This document shows, one piece after another, positions 24,821 to 32,354 of a DNA stretch of 43,377 nt; within the stretch, counting starts at the first letter, position 1; each line of letters starts with the position of its first letter. The notes below the pieces were generated by a model. It was given only the letters and a program-made list of their open reading frames with translations, did no database searches and was not told where the DNA came from. The position numbers were made by a program, and so were the translations under genes. The stretch comes from an uncultured Collinsella sp. (lineage in GTDB: Bacteria > Actinomycetota > Coriobacteriia > Coriobacteriales > Coriobacteriaceae), in NCBI GenBank assembly GCA_900758475.1, contig CAAERQ010000015.1, forward strand, positions 1 through 43,377, in the 5' to 3' direction.

Positions 24821-24964
24821 AGCGAGCGGGCTCCGGGTGCGGTAAGGTGACGTGAAACAAGCGGGCGCTGACCTTTTGGTCGCGCCCGTGAAGTTGAACG
24901 TCAGATTGCCGTGCCCGGAGCCCGCGCAGCGCCGAGCAGTTACGCCGTTTGTAAAACGGCGTAA
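24821..24964. repeat. Structured repeat unit, copy 1 (candidate structured RNA)
   Basis: A 20-bp outer stem (24826-24845 with 24906-24925, three G-T pairs) encloses a 60-nt core. In the core, TGACGT (24848-24853) pairs with ACGTCA (24898-24903). A tandem G-A step follows (G54/A55 with G96/A97, counting from 24800), then A56-T95, A57-T94 and C58-G93. The terminal stem is 24861-24873 with 24878-24889, with T24869 bulged and loop TTTT. A second hairpin, 24940-24950 with 24954-24964, ends the unit one base from the larE stop. Copy 2 is at 34313-34454, with compensated changes. The strand of any transcript is not known. Confidence 0.88.
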
Positions 24965-24965
24965 T

Positions 24966-25844
24966 CTAAAGGTTCATGTTGCCGTGAATGTAGGGGGTGA
25001 CCTCGGGGGAGATATGGTCGCAGCCCAGCTCGCGCAGCGCGGACTCGATAACGGCGGGCAGCGGGGTTTTGCCCTCGGCATCGACGGCGTTGCCACCGAG
25101 GGCAGCAATCTTGGCGACATCTGCGGGTGCGGCCTCGATATGCATGCAGCCGCCGATCAAGCGCGCGCGTACCTGTGCCAGATCAAGATCGTGCAGGTAA
25201 TCCTCGCAGGCGCGGATTAAATCGACCTTCTCGCGCGTAAGCTCCTCGCCCGTGGGGACGCGGGTGGCAAGACATGCTCCCGCCGGCAGGTTCCAAACGG
25301 GATAGCCCCATGCGCGCAGCAGCTCGCGCTCTTCGTCCTTGGTAAAGCCGACCTCCATAAGGGGTGAGCGTACGCCGAGCTCTTCTGCCGCACGCATGCC
25401 GGGGCGGTAGTCACCGCGATCGCTTGCATTGCTGCCATCGATGACGGTGGGAAAGCCGAGCGACTTGGCGTGGTTGACGATGGCGGTAAAGCCGGCGTGC
25501 TTGCAGTGGTAGCAGCGATTAGCATCGTTGCAGGCCACTTGGGGGAGCTGCAGCTGATCCACCGAAAGATTGAGCACGGGGAGCTTAAAATGCGGCCCCT
25601 CATTGGCCTGCCCATCAACGGACTGCTCAAACGAAGCCTGCTCGGGCGTGCCGATGAGCGGCGTGGTGAGATGGACGAGAAGAGTATTGGTAGGCATGAC
25701 GCGGGCGCATACGGCGGCCAAAAAGCTGCTGTCAACGCCGCCGGAAAACCCGATAGCCACGCGCCCGTATGCCAAAAGCAGCTGCTCGAGCGCCGATAGC
25801 TTGTCTTGAAGCTCCTCTGCGGGTGCCGTGGTGTCTAAAATCAT
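24966..25844 (-). CDS. larE: ATP-dependent sacrificial sulfur transferase LarE
   Basis: LarE is a PP-loop protein that gives sulfur to the nickel-pincer nucleotide cofactor of lactate racemase and related enzymes. This 292-aa copy has the PP-loop SGGVDS at 34-39, the NRCYHCK region with cysteines 111 and 114, DGSNASDRGDYRPG and the conserved PAGACLATR with Cys191, the likely sulfur donor position. No larA, larB or larC is in this window, so the partners must be elsewhere or the protein has another client. The ATG at 25844 is preceded by AAGGAAC. Confidence 0.9.
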   Translation of the reverse strand: MILDTTAPAEELQDKLSALEQLLLAYGRVAIGFSGGVDSSFLAAVCARVMPTNTLLVHLTTPLIGTPEQASFEQSVDGQANEGPHFKLPVLNLSVDQLQLPQVACNDANRCYHCKHAGFTAIVNHAKSLGFPTVIDGSNASDRGDYRPGMRAAEELGVRSPLMEVGFTKDEERELLRAWGYPVWNLPAGACLATRVPTGEELTREKVDLIRACEDYLHDLDLAQVRARLIGGCMHIEAAPADVAKIAALGGNAVDAEGKTPLPAVIESALRELGCDHISPEVTPYIHGNMNL

Positions 25845-25893
25845 GAAACGTTCCTTATCGTTGAGTACTCGATCGAAAACTATAATCCTAATG

Positions 25894-25957
25894 CGTTACT
25901 TGCCATAAGACTTCTATCTGTGTAACGAAAGTGCAATATGGTATATACGTTATATAC
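25894..25957. promoter_or_regulatory. Dyads in the larE-HAD divergent promoter region
   Basis: GTATATA-CGT-TATATAC (25941-25957) is a 17-bp palindrome. CGTTAC (25894-25899) is mirrored by GTAACG (25922-25927). The stretch is AT-rich and lies between the divergent larE and HAD genes. ACTATA at 25879-25884 reads TATAGT on the minus strand and could be the larE -10. No regulator is assigned. Confidence 0.45.
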
Positions 25958-26017
25958 AAGTTGCCAAATGCGGTAGAGTTGCAGCAACGCGACAGCGAGA
26001 GTCGATGGGGGACCGAT

Positions 26018-26668
26018 ATGATCAAGGCTGTTATTTTTGACATGGATGGAACGCTGGTCGATACCGAGCGTTTGGGGATTAAGGCCTGGAAGGCAGGCGC
26101 CGCTGAGCTGGGGCTCGCGATTGATGAAGCGCTGATCCATCAGTTTATCGGCCGCACGCTGCCCGATGTTATGGACATCCTCGATAAGCATTATGGCAGC
26201 CACGAAACCACCGAGGCGATCTATCGTCGCCACAAGGAGATTCGCGACGAGATGGTCAAGACCGAACTGGAACTTAAGGCCGGCGCCGCCGAGTGCCTAG
26301 ACGAGTTGCTAGCTGCGGGCTATCACGTGGGCCTAGCGACGTCGTCGCGCCTCGTTACGGCCGAGCGCAACCTTAAGATGGTCGGTCTTTTTGACAAGTT
26401 TGAAACGGTAACGTGTGGCGAGGACGTCGTGCACGGCAAGCCCGACCCCGAGATGTATCTGCTCGCCTGCGAGCGTGCGGGCTTTGCCCCCGAGGAGTGC
26501 GCCGTGGTCGAGGATTCGCGCAATGGTTGCGTCTCGGGCATCACGGCCGGCTGCCACGTCTTTGCCGTCCCCGATATTGTGCCGCTGCCGCAGGACGTGG
26601 TGGATGGCTGCGAGGCCGTGCTCGATACGTTGTTCGACCTGGCGGCGGCGGTCAAGGCCGTGCGCTAG
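26018..26668 (+). CDS. HAD-superfamily hydrolase, beta-phosphoglucomutase-like
   Basis: This 216-aa protein has the HAD nucleophile motif FDMDGTLVDTE with D8 and D10, the helical cap insertion after it, motif II in ATSSR, the lysine motif GKPDPEMY and motif IV VVEDSRNG. The cap type groups it with beta-phosphoglucomutases and sugar-phosphate phosphatases; the substrate is unknown. GGGGGA precedes the ATG at 26018, and the longer frame from 25931 would run through the palindromic promoter region. Confidence 0.9.
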   Translation: MIKAVIFDMDGTLVDTERLGIKAWKAGAAELGLAIDEALIHQFIGRTLPDVMDILDKHYGSHETTEAIYRRHKEIRDEMVKTELELKAGAAECLDELLAAGYHVGLATSSRLVTAERNLKMVGLFDKFETVTCGEDVVHGKPDPEMYLLACERAGFAPEECAVVEDSRNGCVSGITAGCHVFAVPDIVPLPQDVVDGCEAVLDTLFDLAAAVKAVR

Positions 26669-26707
26669 ACAATTGCGGCGTTGAAACGAGCAATTGCCCA
26701 CGTTTGC

Positions 26708-26755
26708 GCTCAAGCAAAAGGGGTCCGGCAATGGTCGGGCCCCTTTTGCTTGAGC
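26708..26755. terminator. Bidirectional terminator between the HAD and LacI genes
   Basis: A 20-bp stem (26708-26727 with 26736-26755, one G-T pair) with an 8-nt loop contains AAAAGGGG/CCCCTTTT. It separates two convergent genes. Confidence 0.85.
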
Positions 26756-26781
26756 GGCGACTTAGCATACTTGCGGGCGTG

Positions 26782-27891
26782 CTATAGATACGCACCGAGG
26801 TTGATGGCCGTGGCGTCGGTCTGGCTGCTTGCCTGGGTGCTGGCGCGTTCCAGTAGGAACGGACGTACCAGTTCTTGGCGGTTGATATCCTCGGCGGCGA
26901 CTGCGGTGACGGTACGCACTGCGGAGCCGACACGGATATGCTTGATCTTTGCCGGGGCCTTGTTCTCGATTTGCTCCATCAGCAGTTGGACACCCTTGCG
27001 GCCAATCTCGTAGCCCGGGGGCGCTACCGTAGTGAGCGGGACCGATCCGCTCCAAGCGAGCGGGTTGCCGTCGCATCCGGCCACGCGTACTTGCCCGGGG
27101 ACAGAGATGCCCTTGTCGACCAGTGCCGAAACGACACCCGAGGCCAACACATCGGTCAGGCCGACGACAAAATCGGGACGTTCGTCCGCGGGGCGCTCGG
27201 CGATTTGGGCACCGATGCCGTAGCCGTCGGCAGCGGTATTCCATTCGCCGGCGTCGATGACTTCGATCTTGATATCGGGGTGCAGGGCGAGCGCCTTATG
27301 AATGCCAAGGACGCGCAGGGTGAGTTGCATAAATGCTGCTCGGCCGACGACGACAATATGGTGCGCGCCGCGGGCGATGGCAAGTTCGGCAATGATGCGA
27401 CCCTGGGCCTCATTGTCGGCCGCTACGTAGTAGCCGGGCTCGGAGCAATGGATGTCCAGATGGACGATCGGCACGGGCATCTTGGTCATGGCGGGGTGCC
27501 AGTCGGGGGATGCCATGGGCTGAACCATGACGCCGGACATCTGGGTGCCCATAAAGTAGCGCAGGTAATGGTCCTCGAGAATATCGTCGTTATCGGCGTT
27601 GGCGATGAGCAAGTCGTAGCCGTGCTTGCGGGCCTCGTTGTGGGCGCCGCTGGCGATTTGGAGCGAAAAGCCGTGATCGAGACGGGGGAGCACCAGGCCA
27701 AAGGACTTGGTGGCGCCGCCCGCGAGCTGACGGGCGCTTTGGTTGGGCAGGTAACCAAGGCGACTGATGGTCTCGTTGATGAGCTTGAGGGTCTCGGGGC
27801 GCAACTTTTCGGGATGGTTGAGCGCGTTGGAAACCGTGCCCAGCGAAACCCCGGCCTCGCGCGCGACGTCGCTGATTTTTACCTTTGCCAT
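26782..27891 (-). CDS. LacI-family transcriptional regulator
   Basis: This 369-aa regulator has the LacI helix-turn-helix VKISDVAREAGVSLGTVSNAL, the hinge and a periplasmic-binding-protein-like effector domain. I chose the ATG at 27891 because AAAGGGG lies upstream on the minus strand; the frame to 27936 has no such site. No sugar operon is adjacent, so its targets cannot be inferred from neighbours. CCTGCC repeat copy C sits 50 bp upstream of its start. Confidence 0.9.
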   Translation of the reverse strand: MAKVKISDVAREAGVSLGTVSNALNHPEKLRPETLKLINETISRLGYLPNQSARQLAGGATKSFGLVLPRLDHGFSLQIASGAHNEARKHGYDLLIANADNDDILEDHYLRYFMGTQMSGVMVQPMASPDWHPAMTKMPVPIVHLDIHCSEPGYYVAADNEAQGRIIAELAIARGAHHIVVVGRAAFMQLTLRVLGIHKALALHPDIKIEVIDAGEWNTAADGYGIGAQIAERPADERPDFVVGLTDVLASGVVSALVDKGISVPGQVRVAGCDGNPLAWSGSVPLTTVAPPGYEIGRKGVQLLMEQIENKAPAKIKHIRVGSAVRTVTAVAAEDINRQELVRPFLLERASTQASSQTDATAINLGAYL

Positions 27892-27940
27892 AGCGGCCCC
27901 TTTGATGCGTTTCAAGTACAAGCCAGATTGTAGCATCCCA

Positions 27941-27990
27941 AACCTACCAAAGAGGGATAGGTTTATTTTGGCAGGTTTTATCTGGGGAAA
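27941..27990 (-). repeat. CCTGCC repeat, copy C (inverted)
   Basis: Read on the minus strand, this copy follows copy A closely (CCCCAGATAAAACCTGCCAA, then AATAAACCTATCCCTCTTTGGTAGG). It is in opposite orientation to copies A, B and D and lies in the leader region of the LacI gene. Confidence 0.9.
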
Positions 27991-28005
27991 CGCTGTTGCC
28001 AGCTC

Positions 28006-28044
28006 AAACCACCACGAAGGGGACAGGTGCTTTTGTGGTGGTTT
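28006..28044. repeat. Hairpin with GGGGACAGG centre
   Basis: AAACCACCAC (28006-28015) pairs with GTGGTGGTTT (28035-28044), with centre GAAGGGGACAGGTGCTTTT. The arms differ from the CCTGCC repeat, but the centre resembles that of its minus-strand form (AAAAAGGGACAGGTTCATTTT). Confidence 0.85.
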
Positions 28045-28070
28045 GGACCGGCTGGACGTGTGTGCATCGG

Positions 28071-28130
28071 GTGGTATCTAAGTTGAGATACCACTTCTGG
28101 TATATCAGCTTGCGTTTGCGTGAGTACAAT
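28071..28130 (+). promoter_or_regulatory. glmS upstream region: hairpin and -10
   Basis: GTGGTATCT (28071-28079) pairs with AGATACCAC (28086-28094). TACAAT at 28125-28130 is a likely -10 for glmS; the -35 is weak. I looked for a glmS ribozyme and saw no recognisable core in the short leader. Confidence 0.5.
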
Positions 28131-28204
28131 ACTCGAACGTTATACGTCTCAGCGCCCCCTGTGCGTGGACGTCTTGCAGTCACGCGAACGAAGGGATTTA
28201 TCCT

Positions 28205-30052
28205 ATGTGCGGAATCGTCGGCTACACCGGCTCTGATATTGCAAAGAACATCCTGGTCACGGGCCTCAAGCGTATGGAGTATCGCGGCTATGACTCCTCG
28301 GGCGTCGCGCTCGAGGTGGGCGAGGGCGCCGCGGCGCACCTCGACGTCATCCGCCGCGTGGGCAAGGTCGCGGGCCTGGAGAGCGAGCTTTCCAACATCG
28401 ACAGCGACGCTACCTGCGGTATCGGCCACACCCGTTGGGCCACCCACGGCAAGCCCTCCGTCGTTAACGCTCACCCCCACACCAGCTGCGACGGTCGTAT
28501 CGCCATCGTCCACAACGGCATCATCGAGAACTTCGCCGAGCTGCGCGAAGAGCTGGAGGGTCGCGGCCACCACTTTAAGAGCGAGACCGATACCGAGGTC
28601 TTCGCGCATCTGATCGAAGAGGCTTATGCCGAGACGCACGACCTGATGGCCTCCGTGCGCGAGGCGTGCACCCACGTGGTCGGTGCCTATGGTCTGGCCG
28701 CCGTGTGCGCTGACGAGCCCGGCGTGATCGCCGTGGCCCGCAAGGATTCCCCGATCGTGGTCGGTGTGGGCGAAACCGGCTCCTATGTTGCTTCCGATGT
28801 CATCGCGCTCATCGACGCCACCCGCGATGTCGTGGTGCTCGAGGACGGTCAGTTTGCCAAGCTCACGCCCGCAGGCGTCGAGTACACCGACGAGGCCGGC
28901 AATGTTATCGAGCCCAAGGTCACCCACATCGACTGGGACCTGGACATGGCAGAAAAGGGCGGTTATCCCGACTTTATGCTCAAGGAAATCCACGAGCAGC
29001 CGCGCGTCGTGCGCGACACGCTGGTTGGTCGTATGACGCCGGCCGGCGAGCTCGACATTGACGAGCTGGGCCTTTCGCTCGAGGAACTCAACGATATCGA
29101 CCGCGTCTACGTGATCGCTTGCGGCACCAGCTATCACGCTGGCCTCATTGCCAAGAATCTCATTGAGGGCTGGGCTCGCATCCCCACCGAGGTGGAGGCG
29201 GCCAGCGAGTTCCGCTATCGCAACCCCATCATCACGCCGACGACGCTCGTCGTGGCCGTGTCCCAGTCGGGCGAGACGGCCGACACTCTCGCCGCCATCC
29301 GCGATGCGCGCATCAAGGGTGCCAAGGTCTTCGGCATCACCAACGTGGTGGGCAGCCCCGTGGCGCGTGAGAGCGACGGCGTCATCTACACCAAGGCCAA
29401 CAAGGAGATCGCGGTCGCCTCGACCAAGAGCTTCATCGGCCAGGTTGTGAGCCTGACGCTGCTGGCCCTGCTGCTGGCGCAGGTCAAGTACCGCTTGACC
29501 ACCAAGCAGGCGCGCATGCTGTTCCGCGAGCTTTCCGATACGGCCGAGCAGATCCAGTGGATTTTGGATACCCAAACCGAGGCCGTTCATGAGGCCGCCC
29601 TGCTGTGCAAGGACGCGCAGTCCGCACTGTTTGTGGGTCGCGGCATGGGTGCCGCTATTTCCTACGAGGGCGCGCTCAAGCTCAAAGAGGTCAGCTACCT
29701 GCACGCCGAGGCATATGCCGCCGGTGAGATGAAGCACGGCCCCATTGCCCTGATCGACCTGGGCTTCCCTGTCATCGCTGCGGCCACCAAGAGTGCCACC
29801 TACGACAAGACCGTGTCGAACCTTATGGAGTGCAAGGCGCGCGGTGCCAAGGTCATCGTCGTTGCCACCGAGGGCGACGAGGAGATCAACAAGATTGCCG
29901 ACTGCATCATCCGCGTGCCGGCAGTCCGCGACGTGTTCAGCCCCATCACGGCGAGTGTCCCGCTGCAGCTGCTCGCCCGCGAGGTCGCCATCCTGCGCGG
30001 CTGCGACGTCGACCAGCCCCGCAACCTGGCGAAAAGCGTCACGGTCGAGTAG
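28205..30052 (+). CDS. glmS: Glutamine-fructose-6-phosphate aminotransferase (isomerizing)
   Basis: GlmS makes glucosamine 6-phosphate, the first committed step to peptidoglycan amino sugars. This 615-aa protein begins MCGIVGY, with Cys2 as the glutaminase nucleophile after Met removal, and has the N-terminal Ntn amidotransferase domain (RWATHGKPS, HNGIIENF) and two SIS domains with the SQSGETADT motif. The C-terminus ends in LAKSVTVE as in other GlmS. It is monocistronic, with its own terminator. Confidence 0.97.
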   Translation: MCGIVGYTGSDIAKNILVTGLKRMEYRGYDSSGVALEVGEGAAAHLDVIRRVGKVAGLESELSNIDSDATCGIGHTRWATHGKPSVVNAHPHTSCDGRIAIVHNGIIENFAELREELEGRGHHFKSETDTEVFAHLIEEAYAETHDLMASVREACTHVVGAYGLAAVCADEPGVIAVARKDSPIVVGVGETGSYVASDVIALIDATRDVVVLEDGQFAKLTPAGVEYTDEAGNVIEPKVTHIDWDLDMAEKGGYPDFMLKEIHEQPRVVRDTLVGRMTPAGELDIDELGLSLEELNDIDRVYVIACGTSYHAGLIAKNLIEGWARIPTEVEAASEFRYRNPIITPTTLVVAVSQSGETADTLAAIRDARIKGAKVFGITNVVGSPVARESDGVIYTKANKEIAVASTKSFIGQVVSLTLLALLLAQVKYRLTTKQARMLFRELSDTAEQIQWILDTQTEAVHEAALLCKDAQSALFVGRGMGAAISYEGALKLKEVSYLHAEAYAAGEMKHGPIALIDLGFPVIAAATKSATYDKTVSNLMECKARGAKVIVVATEGDEEINKIADCIIRVPAVRDVFSPITASVPLQLLAREVAILRGCDVDQPRNLAKSVTVE

Positions 30053-30075
30053 TTGGTTCCGCCGTTCTAGCGACT

Positions 30076-30116
30076 AAGGCCCGGCTCCGCATCAAGACGG
30101 AGCCGGGCCTTGTTGC
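30076..30116 (+). terminator. Terminator of glmS
   Basis: A perfect 14-bp stem (30076-30089 with 30098-30111, AAGGCCCGGCTCCG) with an 8-nt loop is followed by GTTGC. The T-run is short, but the stem is strong. Confidence 0.85.
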
Positions 30117-30121
30117 ATTTG

Positions 30122-30168
30122 CCCAGATAAAACCTGCCAAAATGAACCTGTCCCTTTTTGGCAGGTTA
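30122..30168 (+). repeat. CCTGCC repeat, copy D
   Basis: This copy forms a perfect CCTGCCAAAA/TTTTGGCAGG stem around TGAACCTGTCCCT. Its right end overlaps the stop codon of the minus-strand GntR gene (30166-30168), so the repeat now forms the 3' end of that transcript. Confidence 0.9.
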
Positions 30169-30897
30169 GCGGAGCTTGCTGGTCTCGAAGTACTCGGGGA
30201 ACTGGTCCAGAACCTCGGTCTGGTTGCGGAACATCATGTGCAGGTGCTTGCTGACCAAAAAGCTCGCTTCGATGGGGTCGCGACCGGCGATAGCGCGGCG
30301 AATCTGCTTGTGCTCGTTCACGATGTCCTGATTGTCGAGAACCTGCGTGGCGGCGCGCAGCCAGCGGAAGCGCTCCAGGTCGGCATTGGTCTCTTCGAGC
30401 CACGACCACACGGTGCTGCGACATGCGATGCTAAAAATCATGTGATGCATGAGGTTGTCGCTCAAAAAGAAGCCGATGCGATCCTCTTCGGCCATGGCCT
30501 TTTCCTGCAGCGCGATGGCGCGGTCGAGCTGCTCGATGCCGGCCGACGTGGCGCGCGCACAGCACTCCACAATCACCTGCTTTTCCAGATGCTCGCGGAT
30601 GTAACAGGCACTCTCGGCAAGGGTGAGGTTGATGGGTGAGACGTAGGTGCCGCTCTGGGGCACGGTGCGCACCAGGCCTTCCTGCGCCAAGCGAACCAAA
30701 GCCTCGCGCACGGGCGTGCGACCCATATCTAGGTCGTCGCAAAGCTGCTTGACGCCCAGCTTTTCGCCCGGCTTGTAGTCCAGGTAGACGATTTTGCGTC
30801 GAATGGTGCGGTAGGACTGGTCCTGTAGGCTCGTTTCCTGCTCGCCGACGTGCATCGATTCTTCCATAGCGCCTCGCAACTGTTCTATCAAACTCAT
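30166..30897 (-). CDS. GntR-family (FadR/FCD subgroup) transcriptional regulator
   Basis: This 243-aa regulator has a winged helix-turn-helix (residues about 28-92, with LCDDLDMGRTPVREALVRL) and an all-helical FCD effector domain with histidines likely to bind metal (HHMIF, EHKQI, SKHLH). The ATG at 30897 has no clear ribosome binding site; an internal ATG at 30867 is preceded by CGAGG and may be the true start, giving 233 aa. It is divergent from the YeiH-type gene, 163 bp away, which it may regulate. Confidence 0.88.
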   Translation of the reverse strand: MSLIEQLRGAMEESMHVGEQETSLQDQSYRTIRRKIVYLDYKPGEKLGVKQLCDDLDMGRTPVREALVRLAQEGLVRTVPQSGTYVSPINLTLAESACYIREHLEKQVIVECCARATSAGIEQLDRAIALQEKAMAEEDRIGFFLSDNLMHHMIFSIACRSTVWSWLEETNADLERFRWLRAATQVLDNQDIVNEHKQIRRAIAGRDPIEASFLVSKHLHMMFRNQTEVLDQFPEYFETSKLR

Positions 30898-31060
30898 ATG
30901 TCAGTTGTTAATTATGCCGCGAATCAGCTCTCCGCGGTGGGTAATTCGGCTGTTGCCTGAGAACTATTGCGGCATCTTAGTCTGTGTTTGCGCAAGGCTG
31001 CGCTCAATGTTGCCGTATCATAAGCCGTCGCAAACGTGAAATAGAAAGAAGGAATCCCAT

Positions 31061-32095
31061 ATGCAACTGGCAAACATCGTACGCGAGCGCTGGAAAGGCG
31101 TCTTGTTCTGCCTGATCATCGCCATTCCCGCGACGTTGCTCGGCAAACAGATTGAGGTGGTCGGCGGTCCGGTATTTGCCATCCTCTTTGGCATGGTCCT
31201 GGCGCTCGTCTTTCCCAAGAATCGTCGCGAACAGCTCGCCGCCGGCGTTACCTATACGTCCAAAAAAGTCTTGCAGTACGCGGTTATCCTGCTTGGCTTT
31301 GGCATGAACCTCTCCCAGATTCTGTCCAAGGGCGCCCAGTCGTTGCCGATTATCGTGGCGACAATCTCGACATCGCTTGTCATTGCCTTTGTGCTCTGCC
31401 GCGTCATGAACGTGCCGGGCAAGATCGCGACGCTTGTGGGTGTGGGTTCGTCGATTTGCGGCGGTTCTGCCATCGCCGCGACCGCACCCGTCATCGATGC
31501 CGACGATCGCGAGATTGCCCAGGCTATTTCGGTCATCTTCCTGTTTAACGTTATCGCGGCGCTCGTGTTTCCGACGCTCGGCGGCATGCTCGGGCTGACC
31601 AACGAGGGCTTTGGCCTGTTTGCCGGTACCGCCATCAACGACACCTCGTCCGTAACGGCTGCGGCGAGCGCTTGGGACAGCATGCATCCCGGCGCCAATG
31701 TGCTCGAGAGCGCCACGGTGGTCAAGCTCACCAGGACGCTGGCCATTATTCCCATCACGTTGGTCCTCGCATGCTGGCAGATGCATCTGGCACGCAAGGC
31801 CGGTGGCGACGCTAAGAGCACGTTCTCGCTTAAACGCGCGTTTCCCATGTTTGTGCTGTTCTTTGTGCTGGCGAGCGTGATCACCACGGTGTTTCAGCTT
31901 CCTGTGTCCATCACGGCGCCCATCAAGGAGCTGTCGAAGTTCTTTATTGTGATGGCCATGGCGGCTATTGGTTTTAATACCGATATCGTCGAGCTGGTCA
32001 AAAAGGGCGGCAAGCCCATCGCGCTGGGCTTTTGCTGCTGGATTGGCATTGCGTGCATGAGTTTGGGAATGCAGCACGTGCTGGGAATCTGGTAG
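31061..32095 (+). CDS. YeiH-family putative membrane exporter
   Basis: This 344-aa integral membrane protein has about ten hydrophobic segments and the family hallmarks GVGSSICGGSAIAATAPVI and the later GTAINDTSSVTAAA. It belongs to the YeiH/UPF0324 family, often annotated as a sulfate exporter although direct evidence of substrate is thin. AAGGAA precedes the ATG at 31061. The divergent GntR gene is the likely regulator (inference from position). Confidence 0.88.
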   Translation: MQLANIVRERWKGVLFCLIIAIPATLLGKQIEVVGGPVFAILFGMVLALVFPKNRREQLAAGVTYTSKKVLQYAVILLGFGMNLSQILSKGAQSLPIIVATISTSLVIAFVLCRVMNVPGKIATLVGVGSSICGGSAIAATAPVIDADDREIAQAISVIFLFNVIAALVFPTLGGMLGLTNEGFGLFAGTAINDTSSVTAAASAWDSMHPGANVLESATVVKLTRTLAIIPITLVLACWQMHLARKAGGDAKSTFSLKRAFPMFVLFFVLASVITTVFQLPVSITAPIKELSKFFIVMAMAAIGFNTDIVELVKKGGKPIALGFCCWIGIACMSLGMQHVLGIW

Positions 32096-32142
32096 AGAAG
32101 TAGCTTATTTGCGTGCTGGTGAGCGCATGCCTGCGGTGGAGC

Positions 32143-32318
32143 GATAGGAGCTCTTGCGGGTATGGCTTGTCCGCAGGTTTATAAGTCCCGAAGAGCTCTT
32201 ATCGCCCCGCCAGGATGGCGATGCGGGGCAACACCTATACTCGCAGGACGGCGCTTTCTGCCCTATAGTGTTTGGTGAGCAATATCGTTCAATTTTGAAA
32301 CACTCGGTCGTACGACCG
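32143..32318. promoter_or_regulatory. Hairpins and palindromic operators upstream of the Fis-type regulator
   Basis: GATAGGAGCTCTT (32143-32155) and AAGAGCTCTTATC (32191-32203) form a 13-bp dyad with one mismatch. GCCCCGC (32204-32210) pairs with GCGGGGC (32223-32229). Closer to the gene, TTCAA-TT-TTGAA (32288-32299) and the perfect 14-bp palindrome CGGTCGTACGACCG (32305-32318) lie 36-67 bp before the start codon, a typical autoregulation position. TATAGT near 32262 may be a -10. Confidence 0.5.
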
Positions 32319-32354
32319 TCGGCGGTTGCACGTCGCCGCGGACAGGGGCAAATC

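Noticed and set aside
24949..24964. Simple larE terminator as a full explanation of the structured unit
   Set aside because: The second hairpin may stop larE transcription, but it has no T-run, and the long covarying hairpin beyond it is not explained by termination.
28081..28204. glmS ribozyme upstream of glmS
   Set aside because: The leader is too short and lacks the conserved ribozyme core; only a simple hairpin is visible.
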